The notes under the pieces were generated by a model. The model saw only the letters and a list, made by a program, of their open reading frames with translations, searched no databases and was not told the DNA's origin. Positions 16,752 to 26,239 of a stretch of 64,000 nt of DNA are shown piece after piece; the first letter of the stretch is position 1, and each line of letters opens with the position of its first letter. The DNA comes from Trichormus sp. M33_DOE_039 (GTDB lineage Bacteria > Cyanobacteriota > Cyanobacteriia > Cyanobacteriales > Nostocaceae): contig DVDT01000050.1 of assembly GCA_015296085.1 (NCBI GenBank), positions 1 to 64,000 on the forward strand, given 5' to 3'. The translations under genes and the position numbers were made by a program.

Positions 16752-18353
16752 TTAAAACTCCAGTTTCAGACGATTTTCTCGTGTGTGGTTTTGGTGATGT
16801 GCTGCCAAAAGAGTCTGCGTTAATAGGCTATCTTCTTTTTCAGCACTTAATTTTAAATTGTCCTCTATTATTCGCTCAATTGTATAATCAACTAAGGCTG
16901 GAGTTTGAGAAAATTTACCCGCCTGCTGTTCAATTAAAGAACGCTTTTGTAGTAAATCTACAGCTTCCAAAATTAATCTTGGTGATAGTCTTGGCGATAA
17001 TCCTGGTATGATATTGGCTTGTAACTGACGTAGTGAAACCCAATCTTGATTGATAGCCAGCCAATACATCACATTTTTTTCGAGTTGCGACAAGCGATTG
17101 AATTGTTGCTCTAAAATTAAACGCAAGTCTCCAAACACTAGGGTACGCTGGCTAAGAAACTCGCTAATGTTGCCAGCAAATAATTCTTGAATAGCTGTGG
17201 CTACTAGCTTTAAAAATAATGGATTACCTGCATACCAATCAACTAGGGTTTGAGATTCTTGATCGGCTAGTTTACTCAATCCTTTGGAGTGGAGAATGGA
17301 TAGGCTTTCTTGTTTACCTAATCCTGTGAGTTTCCAGGAACGAACAGGTAATTCTTCTCCTTCTAAAGCAGCAATTTCTGGTGTTTTCTCTCTGCTAGTC
17401 AAGATGAAACAACTTTGATGTTGTGATTCCCCTATACGTTGAATAAATTCTTGATAAATTTCATACCCTTGATGATACTTGATGGGTGATATTAGTGAAG
17501 AAACGGCAGAATTTTCTCCAATAGAAGTACTATGTCGTGTGTATTGGTGATTACTCACTAAAAGCGAGTCAAAACTATCTAAAACAATTAAGCAACGAGC
17601 GGAACGTAAATAATCTATCAATAGACAGATTTTATCTTCTACAGAATCAGCAACTTTATCTGGTGTATGGGCAGATAAAGCCGTGATCAGTTGATCTAAT
17701 ATCTGCTCTAGGGTAGGTGTAAGATGTAGCGATCGCCAGATAATATACTCAAAGTCTTGCTGAATCTCTTGGGCTAACTTAACTGAACAAGCAGTTTTCC
17801 CAATACCAGCCATGCCCAAGAGTACTACTAGCCGACAATTATCTTGTAAAATCCACTTTTTAACTTTTGCTAGTTCTGTGGTTCTACCTTGAAAATTACT
17901 GACATCAATTGCTGACCCCCAATCGATGGTAGGCGTTGATGGAATTTTTACTAAGTTATTTTCTGGTTCTTTGAAGGTTTTTCTATTACCGTTAACTGGT
18001 TGTAACTGCAACTTATCTTTTTTATACCCAGCTTTTTCTAGTAAATAAGTTACACGACTCCAGTTCTTGACTTTAATTGAGTATCCTGCCTGATTACTCA
18101 ACATTTCCTCTATATATTTATAGAGTCCGTTAGACAAATAAACTCTGACTGTACTACTACTACGGCTTTGATAAACTACACTGGCAATTTCTGCGGGACT
18201 ACATCCACACAACAAGCCTCTGAGGAATTTCTTTTCTACAGGAGTTAAAGCTTTACCTTTAGTTGATGCTAAATCTATGTATAGTTTTTCTAACTCCCAA
18301 TTCTTTGTCGCCTCTAGAAACTCCTCTAATTGATTGGCATCAAATGTTGTCAT
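16752..18353 (-). CDS. STAND/NB-ARC-like ATPase without C-terminal sensor repeats
   Basis: A 533-residue protein. The N-terminal about 110 residues look like the helical effector or DNA-binding-like module often found in cyanobacterial STAND proteins (LTPVEKKFLRGLLCGCSPAEIA is reminiscent of a LuxR-type helix-turn-helix). A linker leads to FQGRTTEL, Walker A GMAGIGKT at 180-187 and Walker B CLIVLDSFD at 254-262, then a LTSRE sensor and a GNPLFLKL motif typical of NB-ARC or AP-ATPases. Homologs usually continue into WD40 or TPR repeats that sense a ligand. This one ends after the winged-helix region. Its role could be signalling or defence; no partner is adjacent. Confidence 0.75.
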   Translation of the reverse strand: MTTFDANQLEEFLEATKNWELEKLYIDLASTKGKALTPVEKKFLRGLLCGCSPAEIASVVYQSRSSSTVRVYLSNGLYKYIEEMLSNQAGYSIKVKNWSRVTYLLEKAGYKKDKLQLQPVNGNRKTFKEPENNLVKIPSTPTIDWGSAIDVSNFQGRTTELAKVKKWILQDNCRLVVLLGMAGIGKTACSVKLAQEIQQDFEYIIWRSLHLTPTLEQILDQLITALSAHTPDKVADSVEDKICLLIDYLRSARCLIVLDSFDSLLVSNHQYTRHSTSIGENSAVSSLISPIKYHQGYEIYQEFIQRIGESQHQSCFILTSREKTPEIAALEGEELPVRSWKLTGLGKQESLSILHSKGLSKLADQESQTLVDWYAGNPLFLKLVATAIQELFAGNISEFLSQRTLVFGDLRLILEQQFNRLSQLEKNVMYWLAINQDWVSLRQLQANIIPGLSPRLSPRLILEAVDLLQKRSLIEQQAGKFSQTPALVDYTIERIIEDNLKLSAEKEDSLLTQTLLAAHHQNHTRENRLKLEF

Positions 18354-18909
18354 TACTGTTTGCTATGTATTTAATATAACTTTGGCAATATATTAGCCAG
18401 TCTTCAGTAAAGCCAGAATAAATCAGAGATAAATTTATAACGAATTTCCTAACTTTTGTTAGGTGACTAAGTAGTTATTGATTAGCTATGGTTAGGCTTA
18501 ATAGAAAATTTATGAAGCTTATTTGAAACTTTAAGTGAAACACTGTCGTCATTCTTAACTAGCATTACTCTACCTTTTCATCGCATGTTTCACTGGCGCA
18601 TCTTACGGAGTTATTTACAGCACAAACAAGACATTTCTACCGCTAATTATGACTAATAGTTTCTGGATGTTCAAATCCTACGGATTTATCTGTAGCATTA
18701 ATCCAAAATCTAAGTTGTAAAATCTCGCAGCCAAAATTATTTGACCTGCTGTAATTAATGATATTTATCATTCAAGGTGTAAAAAATGACAGATTTTCTA
18801 GAATTATCAAATAGCTTGATCAATGAACAGGTTGAGGCTTGAAAAGTACTGCATATTCTTCAGTTATTAGCCCGAATGTATTAATGTGGTGTGTAATGAG
18901 GCATCAACC
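18354..18909. other. Non-coding spacer of about 550 bp
   Basis: Upstream of both the STAND ATPase (minus) and the small protein at 18910 (plus). AT-rich. One 18-codon ORF at 18786-18842 (MTDFLELSNSLINEQVEA) is visible but has no supporting context. I see no RNA gene or strong palindrome. Confidence 0.4.
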
Positions 18910-19128
18910 ATGACTCGAATTCGTGATGTTGTGCAACAAGCTTTAGTAACTGGCTATCTGACGGTTGAAGCAGAAAATCAATTACGATATCTATTAACTA
19001 CTAGGTATGACCTAGAAGATTTAAATGCCTTTATGACTTTGCAAGAGGCTGCTATGAACGGTAATGTGAAGCAGGAATCTCGTGAACTTTGCAAAAGTAG
19101 GGAGTGGGGAGTGGGGAGTAGAGGCTAG
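18910..19128 (+). CDS. Small conserved cyanobacterial protein
   Basis: Start chosen at the ATG at 18910, because MTRIRDVVQQALVTGYLTVEAE is the conserved beginning I recognise from cyanobacterial homologs; the frame also opens eight codons earlier. It gives 72 residues: a compact helical domain with no catalytic motif. The last about ten residues (REWGVGSRG) are encoded by GGGAGT-type heptamer repeats, so the natural C-terminus has been replaced or extended by repeat DNA. The function is unknown. Confidence 0.65.
   Translation: MTRIRDVVQQALVTGYLTVEAENQLRYLLTTRYDLEDLNAFMTLQEAAMNGNVKQESRELCKSREWGVGSRG
19096..19128. repeat. GGGAGTG heptamer repeats overlapping a gene end
   Basis: GTAGGGAGTGGGGAGTGG and following units are STRR-type repeats that run through the last codons and stop of the small gene at 18910. 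Confidence 0.7.
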
Positions 19129-19226
19129 TACCGCTTTGCGGAATTCAAAATTCAAAATACTCTATGTACCCTATGGGTTCGTGGTAACGTCGCATAGGGT
19201 ATTTTGATTGATTTGTCTCCATTCCC

Positions 19227-19931
19227 TTATTTACGGGGTTTATCGTCTTCCCAGTTTTCATCTTCAAAGAAACTCCAATCATCATCTTCTTCATTGTTGA
19301 CCTCATCATTAGTTAATTCGTTATGAGGGGGGATGATGACTCGGTAATCTGCATCATAAACTGATTCAGCCTTACCTGCGGCAGTATTTTTTGGCTCACG
19401 GTAACTATAGGAGTAAGTAGAACCAGAGCGAGAACCTGTTTTGGGTTTTTGTGGGCGTTCGTAACTAGTAGAATCTCGCCGCGAATCTGTTGGGGAATTA
19501 GACTGAGGGGGTGGCGTTTGCTGTTCCTCAAAATCCCAGTCATCGTTCGCACTGTTGTTTTCCCAATCATCGAAGTCTTCGTCAAATCTTTCCTGGTTAG
19601 CGGACTCTGGCTTGCTTTTTGGTGGCGGGGGACTGGATGGTTCGGATGTAAATTGCTCGCGGCTTTTAGTTTTGGTACGCCTAGCCGTTGTAGCTGATGT
19701 CAAGGGAATTTGGCTGGGTGCAAAATAATTAGATAACCTAAACAAGCTAGTTATTAATAGGGATGTGGCAGCACCAGCTACTGTGCTGAACAAAATCCAC
19801 ATCGCCAAGGGTAACTGCTGACTTCGTATGCCCAAAAAGACTAGCGATAGCGCGGGCGACCAATTTTGAACTAACAACAGTGTTAGTCCTCCCATAATTG
19901 CTATTAACAGAATTAAACGTATTACAGCCAT
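19227..19931 (-). CDS. LapA-like (DUF1049) membrane protein with a long acidic tail
   Basis: A 234-residue protein. Two N-terminal transmembrane helices are separated by the VFLGIRSQQLPLAMWIL turn, typical of LapA/DUF1049 proteins. A long, probably disordered cytoplasmic tail follows, rich in Ser, Pro, Asp and Glu, with short FDEDFDDWENN and WSFFEDENWEDD patches. In E. coli LapA works with LapB in lipopolysaccharide assembly control. The cyanobacterial tail has no counterpart there, so a scaffold or adaptor role is inference. The gene precedes no partner in the window; heptamer repeats separate it from ubiX. Confidence 0.7.
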   Translation of the reverse strand: MAVIRLILLIAIMGGLTLLLVQNWSPALSLVFLGIRSQQLPLAMWILFSTVAGAATSLLITSLFRLSNYFAPSQIPLTSATTARRTKTKSREQFTSEPSSPPPPKSKPESANQERFDEDFDDWENNSANDDWDFEEQQTPPPQSNSPTDSRRDSTSYERPQKPKTGSRSGSTYSYSYREPKNTAAGKAESVYDADYRVIIPPHNELTNDEVNNEEDDDWSFFEDENWEDDKPRK

Positions 19932-19932
19932 A

Positions 19933-20040
19933 AATAAGGGGACTGGTGACTGGGGACTGGTGATTGGGGACTGGTGATTGGGTTGTCTTCAGTGGTCTTT
20001 TCCCCTATACCCTTATACCCTTATACCCCTACACCCTCTT
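19933..20040. repeat. Heptamer repeats GGGGACTGGTGA and CCCTTATA types
   Basis: Two opposite families of degenerate short repeats (GGGGACT/GGTGATT, then CCCCTATA/CCCTTATA/CCCCTACA) fill the spacer between the LapA-like gene and ubiX. Confidence 0.75.
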
Positions 20041-20066
20041 TAAATTTTTTCCTTTTTACTTTTAAC

Positions 20067-20687
20067 TTATTTATTGCCTTCCCAGCGTTGAATGGGTATG
20101 CAATCAATATCTAATTGATCTAAAGTACGAGCTACAACAAAATCAACTAAGTCTTCGACTGTTTGCGGGTTGTGATACCAAGCGGGAATGGCAGGGACAA
20201 CACGAACTCCGGTTTCTGCCAAGGTTGTTAAATTTCGCAGGTGGATGAGGCTAAAAGGAGTTTCACGAGGGACGATAACTAATTTACGTCCTTCTTTGAT
20301 GTGAACATCGGCTGCTCTCTCTAGTAAGTCGGAACTCAAACCTACAGCTAACTTAGCGACAGTACTCATACTGCACGGAATGACAATCATCCCCAAGGTA
20401 CGAAAAGAACCACTAGCGATATTAGCTCCGACATTACTCCAAGGGTGACAGCGCAGCTTACCTGCAACAGCGACTCCAGCTTGTTCACGCCAGAATTGCT
20501 CTTGTTGATTTGGTTCTGCTGGCATCCGAATATCCTGTTCGGCTTGCCAAACCATGTAACTTGATTTAGAGGCGACTAATTCAACTTCATAGTCTGCGGC
20601 CAGCAGATACTTGAGGGTGCGAACGGCGTAAATCAGGCCAGATGCGCCTGATACGCCGATGATTAGGGGTTTGCTATGATATGTCAC
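20067..20687 (-). CDS. ubiX: Flavin prenyltransferase
   Basis: Attaches a dimethylallyl group to FMN to make the prenyl-FMN cofactor used by UbiD-type decarboxylases; in cyanobacteria it is linked to plastoquinone synthesis. The 206 residues start at GTG. The FMN-binding GVSGASGLIYA at the N-terminus, the IPCSMSTVAKLAVGLSSDLLERAADVHIKEGR stretch and the REXPxS-like PRETPFSLIHLRN motif are the hallmarks of UbiX. It is 17 bp downstream of the RNase-like gene, so the two probably form an operon. Confidence 0.93.
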   Translation of the reverse strand: MTYHSKPLIIGVSGASGLIYAVRTLKYLLAADYEVELVASKSSYMVWQAEQDIRMPAEPNQQEQFWREQAGVAVAGKLRCHPWSNVGANIASGSFRTLGMIVIPCSMSTVAKLAVGLSSDLLERAADVHIKEGRKLVIVPRETPFSLIHLRNLTTLAETGVRVVPAIPAWYHNPQTVEDLVDFVVARTLDQLDIDCIPIQRWEGNK

Positions 20688-20704
20688 CGCTAATTAACAA
20701 AAAT

Positions 20705-23059
20705 TTACTCTTCCTCAGCATAAACGTCTAAATCATCTGACTCAAGATCGTTAGGTAGGTAGATATCCGAAATATCACCATTTAATCCACCGACACCCAA
20801 GCCTTTGACTAAGCCATCACTACCTACGGTGACTAAATCTATTTGCTGACGATAGTAATCGACACTTTTAACTTGGACGGAGACGCGATCGCCTAATCTA
20901 TAAGAAGCGCGATTTTTTCTGCCAAATAGTGCCTGTTGTCTAGCGCGGTATTCATACCAGTCATCTTTGAGGGAACTGACGTGTACTAGTCCTTCCACCC
21001 GTAAAGGTACTCCGGGATTACCCTTGACTTCAAAATCTACGGCTGGGACTTCAATTTCCACAAAGAAACCATAGGATTGCACGCCGGTAATCACCCCTTG
21101 AAACACTTGCCCAATGCGTTGTTTCATCAGTTGGGCTTTTTGCAGTCCTGCTAAATCGGCTTCAGCTTCTTGGACTTCTTTTTCCCGGTCGTTGATTTGG
21201 ATAATTACCCGTGTCAAATCGCTTTGCAGTTCTTGCTGCAATTCTGGGGGCAGGACATTCCAGTTAATTTCTGTGTGGCTGGAAGAGTGGCGCAGATTCA
21301 CCCGTTCTTTGACGCGGGTATTGCGGCGATCGCGCCCGTGTTCTAGTAGTTGATAGTACACCCGCTGCATCAGTAAATCTGGATAACGCCGCAAGGGAGC
21401 GGTGCAGTGAATGTATTGTGGCAGGGCTAAACCAAAGTGATTTGCCTTGGTGGTGCTGTATACCGAAGGTTTGAGGGTATCTTGCAATAGATAAGTCAAC
21501 ACTTGCTCGGAAGGGGAGTCTGCAAAGGCTCTAGTTAGGTGTTGATAATCTAATGGTTCAATTTCCACCTCTGGTTCTAGTGCTAATTCCACACCCAAGT
21601 TAATCGCTAACTTCAGCATTTCTTGGACATCTTCCGCATCCGGTGTGCCTTGAGTCCGCCAGATAGCGGGAACGCCTAAAGCATTCAAATGAATTGCCAT
21701 TAACTCATTTACCAATAACACAAACTCGGTGAACAGCGATCGCACAGGAGAATCGTTGACGATCACAGCACCCAAAATACCTTCATCAAAATAGGGGTTT
21801 TGGGTGGAGGGGAGATTTAATTGCAAGCTACCACGGGAGAGGCGGGCTTGTTTGACACTCTGGGAGATGCTGACGAGGTTATGTAATAGTTCGATGACAT
21901 CTGGAGATTCTTTTTTGACTTCTCCTTGCAAAATCGCCTCTGCTTTGTCTTTAGTCAGGGCGGTATCCACATGTATCACACTCGGTTGGATTTCCCATTC
22001 CAAAACTGCACCTGATTGGGAAGAGAAGGTGATTAAAAAGGAGATAGCCAAGCGATCGCTTTTCGGCACTAACGAACAGCGTTCTGCCACTGTATCCGGT
22101 AACATGGGCAGTACCAAATCACCTAAATACACTGATCTACCACGTTTGAGACTTTCTCTGTCTAAAGGTTCGTCAGGTTGTACGTAATGAGAAACATCGG
22201 CAATGTGAAAACCTAATTGCCAATTCCCTGCCACTGTTTTTTCTAAACTGAAGGCATTTTCTACTACCTTCGGATCATTATTGACTTCCGTAATAGCAAT
22301 AGTAAATAAAGTACGTAAATCCAGTTTATTTTTCAGATCAGCCTTCAGCAGCCTTTTGGATAACTTGGAAGCTGCATCCAGAATTGACTCTGGGAAAGTC
22401 CGGGATAAATCGTGTTTACAGGTAACTAAATCTATATCAGCTGCGGCTTCTGCATCACTACCGAGGATTTGTACTACCCGACCAAGGGGCGGATATTGGG
22501 CTAAGGGATAACGCAGTACTTCCACATGGGCAAGGTGGTCGAGGGCTTCCTCTAATTTCATGCCGTTAGTTAAAATTTTCAGTTCAAACAGCAAACGGTC
22601 ATCCAAGGGAACAGCCCGAAAACCCCCATCTACTTGTTTAATCCGTGCCAGTAAAGTGTGATTGGAACGTTCTAAAATTAACTTTACTTCTCCCTCAGGA
22701 GAGCGGCGACGACTCCCTTCCTTCAAAACTCTGACTAAAACGCGATCGCCATTCCAAGCATTACTTAAATGGCTTTCACGGATATAAATATCCTCAGCCC
22801 CTTCAACATCTTGAATGGCAAAGCAAAAGCCTTTACTAGAACAACGTAGTTTGGCTTCAATTAGACCTTCTTCTGTAATGCGGCGATACTTACCCCGTTC
22901 CTTGGCCAACAGCCCGATTTTTTCCAACACTTCCAAGGCAATGTGGAGTTTTTCTAAACTGTCTTCATCCTCGCAACCTAGTTTCTTTTCCAAAACTTTG
23001 CGAGCTACCAATTTATCATCGGTGAAATTGGCAAGGAGTGTAGCGATTGAAAATTCCAT
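20705..23059 (-). CDS. RNase II/R family protein with a degenerate catalytic motif
   Basis: A 784-residue protein with family architecture: a helical N-terminus, cold-shock OB domains (about 70-200), an RNB domain (about 245-590) and a C-terminal S1 domain (about 645-745). The RNB scaffold is clear: GFHIADVSHYVQP at 284-295, the LDRESLKRGRSVY block, and CTAPLRRYPDLLMQR. However, the four-aspartate metal site (TIDxxDAxDxDDA in E. coli enzymes) reads NNDPKVVENAF at 260-270. Only Asp262 remains; the other three positions are Val265, Glu267 and Asn268. The DNA at 22255-22280 confirms the reading. It may be an inactive RNA-binding relative or an unusual nuclease. Cyanobacterial members include Zam of Synechocystis. 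Confidence 0.85.
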   Translation of the reverse strand: MEFSIATLLANFTDDKLVARKVLEKKLGCEDEDSLEKLHIALEVLEKIGLLAKERGKYRRITEEGLIEAKLRCSSKGFCFAIQDVEGAEDIYIRESHLSNAWNGDRVLVRVLKEGSRRRSPEGEVKLILERSNHTLLARIKQVDGGFRAVPLDDRLLFELKILTNGMKLEEALDHLAHVEVLRYPLAQYPPLGRVVQILGSDAEAAADIDLVTCKHDLSRTFPESILDAASKLSKRLLKADLKNKLDLRTLFTIAITEVNNDPKVVENAFSLEKTVAGNWQLGFHIADVSHYVQPDEPLDRESLKRGRSVYLGDLVLPMLPDTVAERCSLVPKSDRLAISFLITFSSQSGAVLEWEIQPSVIHVDTALTKDKAEAILQGEVKKESPDVIELLHNLVSISQSVKQARLSRGSLQLNLPSTQNPYFDEGILGAVIVNDSPVRSLFTEFVLLVNELMAIHLNALGVPAIWRTQGTPDAEDVQEMLKLAINLGVELALEPEVEIEPLDYQHLTRAFADSPSEQVLTYLLQDTLKPSVYSTTKANHFGLALPQYIHCTAPLRRYPDLLMQRVYYQLLEHGRDRRNTRVKERVNLRHSSSHTEINWNVLPPELQQELQSDLTRVIIQINDREKEVQEAEADLAGLQKAQLMKQRIGQVFQGVITGVQSYGFFVEIEVPAVDFEVKGNPGVPLRVEGLVHVSSLKDDWYEYRARQQALFGRKNRASYRLGDRVSVQVKSVDYYRQQIDLVTVGSDGLVKGLGVGGLNGDISDIYLPNDLESDDLDVYAEEE

Positions 23060-24306
23060 GCAGTGAACCGACCTTTGGTCAAAACATCATGTTGGTTTAA
23101 TCTGGTTCTTTGCCGTATGCCCTCACGGACTACAGTATATTAGCTGGAAACGAATTGCCCTGAGGCGGTGTTCCCGACATTCTCATAAAGGTTCATCTAC
23201 CCAGGTGGGAAGATGCTGTTTTATAAGATGATCCACGTAGCTGGTTTTTCCGGAGAGTACACTCTGACGCACTTCTCACTGCATGACAATTTCAGAGTAA
23301 GTCTAGGCTTAAGTACCTTCACCTAACCACACTTATACAAGTAAAGCTGATGAAAAGTTTTCCCGTTAGTGTTAATTACGCGACTGGTTTTGAGCTTAGG
23401 GTAGGAATGAGTCTCCACATTACCCAAAAAAAGTGCCACATAGGGGAAACTACAGGTGTTTGATGGTCTAGCTTGAGGGTACTTTTACGCCATCTGACTC
23501 TGATTTTTTACTGGAAGCAACTGCCGAATTACCCAATTTGTCCGTATGTAGAATCAGTAAAAATTAGGTAGTAGGCTAACAAGCAGTGAGGAAGAACCAT
23601 TACTCCATTATTGTAGATTTAGAGCGTACCTCCAGAAAATACTTCTGGATCTTGAATTGGGTAAATAGTATAGCATTAATAGTCAAGGTACTGAGAGTGA
23701 ATTAGCCGCGATCGCCAAATGCTACAGCTGCGTCACAATCACTTAGCGATCGCTTCCAAAACACCAAGTTATTAACCGTGATTCCTTTCCTAATCTTGCC
23801 TCGGCTTCTCCACCATTAAAATAGAAAAATTAGCAACACCAAGATATGGTGGTCTAATTGTATTCATATATTTTTCTACCCACAGAAAAGTTAGTAGATA
23901 TAAAGTTAAAATACATCAGTATGTAAACCACTTTAAACAAGGTTAGTCACACTCACTCTGAATTTCTGATCTGAACCAAGCTTTGTTGACAACTTGAATA
24001 AAATAAAAAATTACAAAAATTAGCTAGGCTACATAAATATTATTTATTATTTAAGACGTATGAGTAATGAAACATCAAGGTTTGGCAGAAGTGTATAGGT
24101 GTTCAAAACCCTGACACACGCCAGGAAAGCTCCAGTCGGTAAACTCTTTCGGCAGTTACGCGTCGCTACCACGACACTAACACCACGCAACTAGCCACCC
24201 TTACACCCTTACCCCCTTACACTATCCCCAAGCAAAAGGTCTTTTTGTGTAAGTCTTGTTAGTTTTTACCCCATAATTTCGTAGAAGTAAATTTGGTGAC
24301 AGTATT
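23060..24306. other. Long non-coding divergent region (about 1.25 kb)
   Basis: Between the RNase-like gene (minus) and the protein at 24307 (plus). It has no supported ORF in any frame. The part nearest the RNase gene is less AT-rich and can fold: CATCTACCCA/TGGGAAGATG at 23194-23215 forms a tight hairpin. The far end holds an interspersed repeat (24186-24222). A long 5' leader, a small RNA or decayed sequence are all possible. I found no tRNA-like, tmRNA or RNase P RNA signatures. Confidence 0.5.
24186..24222. repeat. Interspersed repeat related to the porin insertion
   Basis: CGCAACTAGCCACCCTTACA and following CCCTTAC units closely match the right end of the element at 6581-6610. The preceding GTCGGTAAACTCTTTCGGCAG resembles another part of the same family. 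Confidence 0.6.
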
Positions 24307-25092
24307 ATGTTGGCTCAATTCCAGAGCTTGTATCCCAACGGTAGTTTAGTTTCTGAATTAGTAGAAATTTTTCAGGGAAAATATATTGTTCGGGCAAGTG
24401 TCCAAATAGAAGGTGTAATCCGTGCTACTGGTATGGCAGCAGCCGAAACCGTAGAAGCTGCCGAAGACCAAGCTAGAACTAGGGCATTGATGGTGTTGGG
24501 AATTTCCGACACGCCACAAACATCCGTACAAATTGTCTCAACTCGAGCACCAACACCACAGTTTCAACCTGTTAAACCTACTACCTTACATGAGCCTACC
24601 TCCCCGACTCTCCCAGAAAGTAACTTTGGCAGCAGTAATCAGTGGTCATTAACTGGCAATGAAAGCCAAGCTAAAACTGAGACAGTTATTCCCAGTCAAG
24701 ACCAAGATATTAGCTACCCAGCATTAGAACTCAGTGCCACAATGGAAGACTTACCACTTATATCTTCCACCCAGTCAGAAGCTCCATCCTTAACTGATAT
24801 TGCTCCCAGTAACGTCACCCCGTTTACACCACGCAATTACAGTCCCTCTGAAAATGTTGCACCGATATCGGGGACAGGAAAGAAAAAGAAAAAAGCTGAA
24901 CCTGTAGATTTATCCGATGTTATAGCTAAAACTGATGTGGAATTGCAGCGACTAGGTTGGACACCAGAACAAGGAAGAGAATATTTAATTAAAACCTACG
25001 GTAAGCGCGGACGCACCTTACTCACAGAAGAAGAATTACACAGTTTTCTCAAATACCTAGAATCGCAACCAGATCCCATAGCAGGGTTTTAA
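24307..25092 (+). CDS. Conserved cyanobacterial protein of unknown function
   Basis: A 261-residue soluble protein in three parts. An N-terminal alpha/beta domain (about residues 1-70; MLAQFQSLYPNGSLVSELVEI ... AEDQARTRALMVLGI) looks built for ligand or nucleic-acid binding. A long Ser/Thr/Pro-rich linker follows (about 75-195), with a basic patch GKKKKKAEP. A C-terminal helical domain (about 200-255; DVIAKTDVELQRLGWTPEQGREYLIKTYGKRGRTLLTEEEL) closes it. The C-terminal pattern resembles small helical domains of DNA repair or recombination proteins, but I do not recognise the family firmly. It is convergent with clpP. Confidence 0.7.
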   Translation: MLAQFQSLYPNGSLVSELVEIFQGKYIVRASVQIEGVIRATGMAAAETVEAAEDQARTRALMVLGISDTPQTSVQIVSTRAPTPQFQPVKPTTLHEPTSPTLPESNFGSSNQWSLTGNESQAKTETVIPSQDQDISYPALELSATMEDLPLISSTQSEAPSLTDIAPSNVTPFTPRNYSPSENVAPISGTGKKKKKAEPVDLSDVIAKTDVELQRLGWTPEQGREYLIKTYGKRGRTLLTEEELHSFLKYLESQPDPIAGF

Positions 25093-25190
25093 CTTATGTA
25101 AGGTTTGTAGGGGTTTTGAATCTACCTGTATATCATTTGCATAAAACTACTGAAATAGAAGCCAATTCTCAGTCCAAAATCCCAAATGGA

Positions 25191-25229
25191 AAGGGGGAAA
25201 GGAAACAATTAACTGTTCCTTTCCCCCTT
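25191..25229. terminator. Bidirectional hairpin between convergent genes
   Basis: AAGGGGGAAAGGAA at 25191-25204 and TTCCTTTCCCCCTT at 25216-25229 are exact 14-bp complements around an 11-nt loop. It lies midway between the stops of the 24307 gene and clpP, so it can terminate both. Confidence 0.7.
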
Positions 25230-25257
25230 CCAAGATTTGGGCAAAATTGATTAATTT

Positions 25258-25869
25258 CTAACCAACGATCGCCACTGGACGGCTACCAGCTGAGTGACGG
25301 TCAATCACTTGGTCAATCAATCCATATTCCCTGGCTTCCTCTGGTGACATAAAGAAATCGCGTTCAGTATCTTCGGCAATACGCTCAATTGGCTGACCTG
25401 TATGTGCCGCTAAATAATCATTGAGGCGTTTCTTGTGGTACAAAATTTCCCGTGCTTGAATTTCAATATCAGTAGCTTGACCTTGTGCGCCGCCTAGAGG
25501 TTGGTGAATCATAATCCGGGAATGGGGTAAACTCATCCGCTTACCTTTAGCACCAGCACTCAAGAGAAAAGCACCCATACTTGCCGCTAGTCCAGTACAA
25601 ATAGTACAGACATCAGGGCGAATTTGGTTCATGGTATCGAAAATCCCCATACCAGCAGTCACCGAACCGCCAGGAGAATTTATATACAAATAAATGTCTT
25701 TTTCTGGGTCTTCAGCATCCAGAAATAGTAACTGAGCCACAATCAAGTTAGCCAAATTGCTATCAACCTGTTGACCCAAAAAAATAATCCGCTCACGCAA
25801 CAGACGTGAGTAAATATCAAAAGCGCGTTCACCGCGACCTGATTGTTCAATGACGATAGGAATAGTCAT
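25258..25869 (-). CDS. clpP: ATP-dependent Clp protease proteolytic subunit
   Basis: A 203-residue serine peptidase that forms the double-heptamer chamber of Clp proteases and works with ClpC or ClpX ATPases. The triad Ser97 ([11 protein letters not shown]), His122 ([10 protein letters not shown]) and Asp171 ([11 protein letters not shown]) falls on the mature E. coli numbering. Cyanobacteria carry several clpP paralogs, and this one stands alone without clpX or clpR next to it, so I do not assign a paralog number. A hairpin terminator follows at 25191-25229. Confidence 0.95.
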   Translation of the reverse strand: MTIPIVIEQSGRGERAFDIYSRLLRERIIFLGQQVDSNLANLIVAQLLFLDAEDPEKDIYLYINSPGGSVTAGMGIFDTMNQIRPDVCTICTGLAASMGAFLLSAGAKGKRMSLPHSRIMIHQPLGGAQGQATDIEIQAREILYHKKRLNDYLAAHTGQPIERIAEDTERDFFMSPEEAREYGLIDQVIDRHSAGSRPVAIVG

Positions 25870-26239
25870 GCAGCTTACTTGTAGCTATTTTAAATTCCAT
25901 TTTATCGATGACAATGGCTGATTGTGGTCTTTAAGTAAAGCTCGGAGGTATGGATATCCGCCTCAAGCTACTAATTTTCCCGACTGGTTGCCAACACGCC
26001 TCTATGCTTGGGCAGATGCAATTCATTTCTACAGGCACTTTTTATAGTGAGAGTACGTCCAGGGAAATGTGCTGTTAAACCGTTGCACTGTAGAGTCACT
26101 TATTCAATATTCACAATTTTTTAGTGTTTTATCAGCAACGATACCGATAATTTGTAGTAAATCCGGTACAACAAGGTGAAAGGGTGTAGTTTAGATTCGC
26201 CAAGCCAATAGCAATGTTGTCAATCGAGGGAGACCTGCC
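25870..26239. other. Non-coding divergent spacer
   Basis: About 370 bp between clpP (minus) and the small membrane peptide gene (plus). It must hold the clpP promoter. I see no palindrome or RNA gene that I can support. Confidence 0.4.

Noticed and set aside
23060-24306. tmRNA, RNase P RNA or 6S RNA in the long spacer
   Set aside because: I could not find their conserved core sequences; the hairpins alone do not support such a call.
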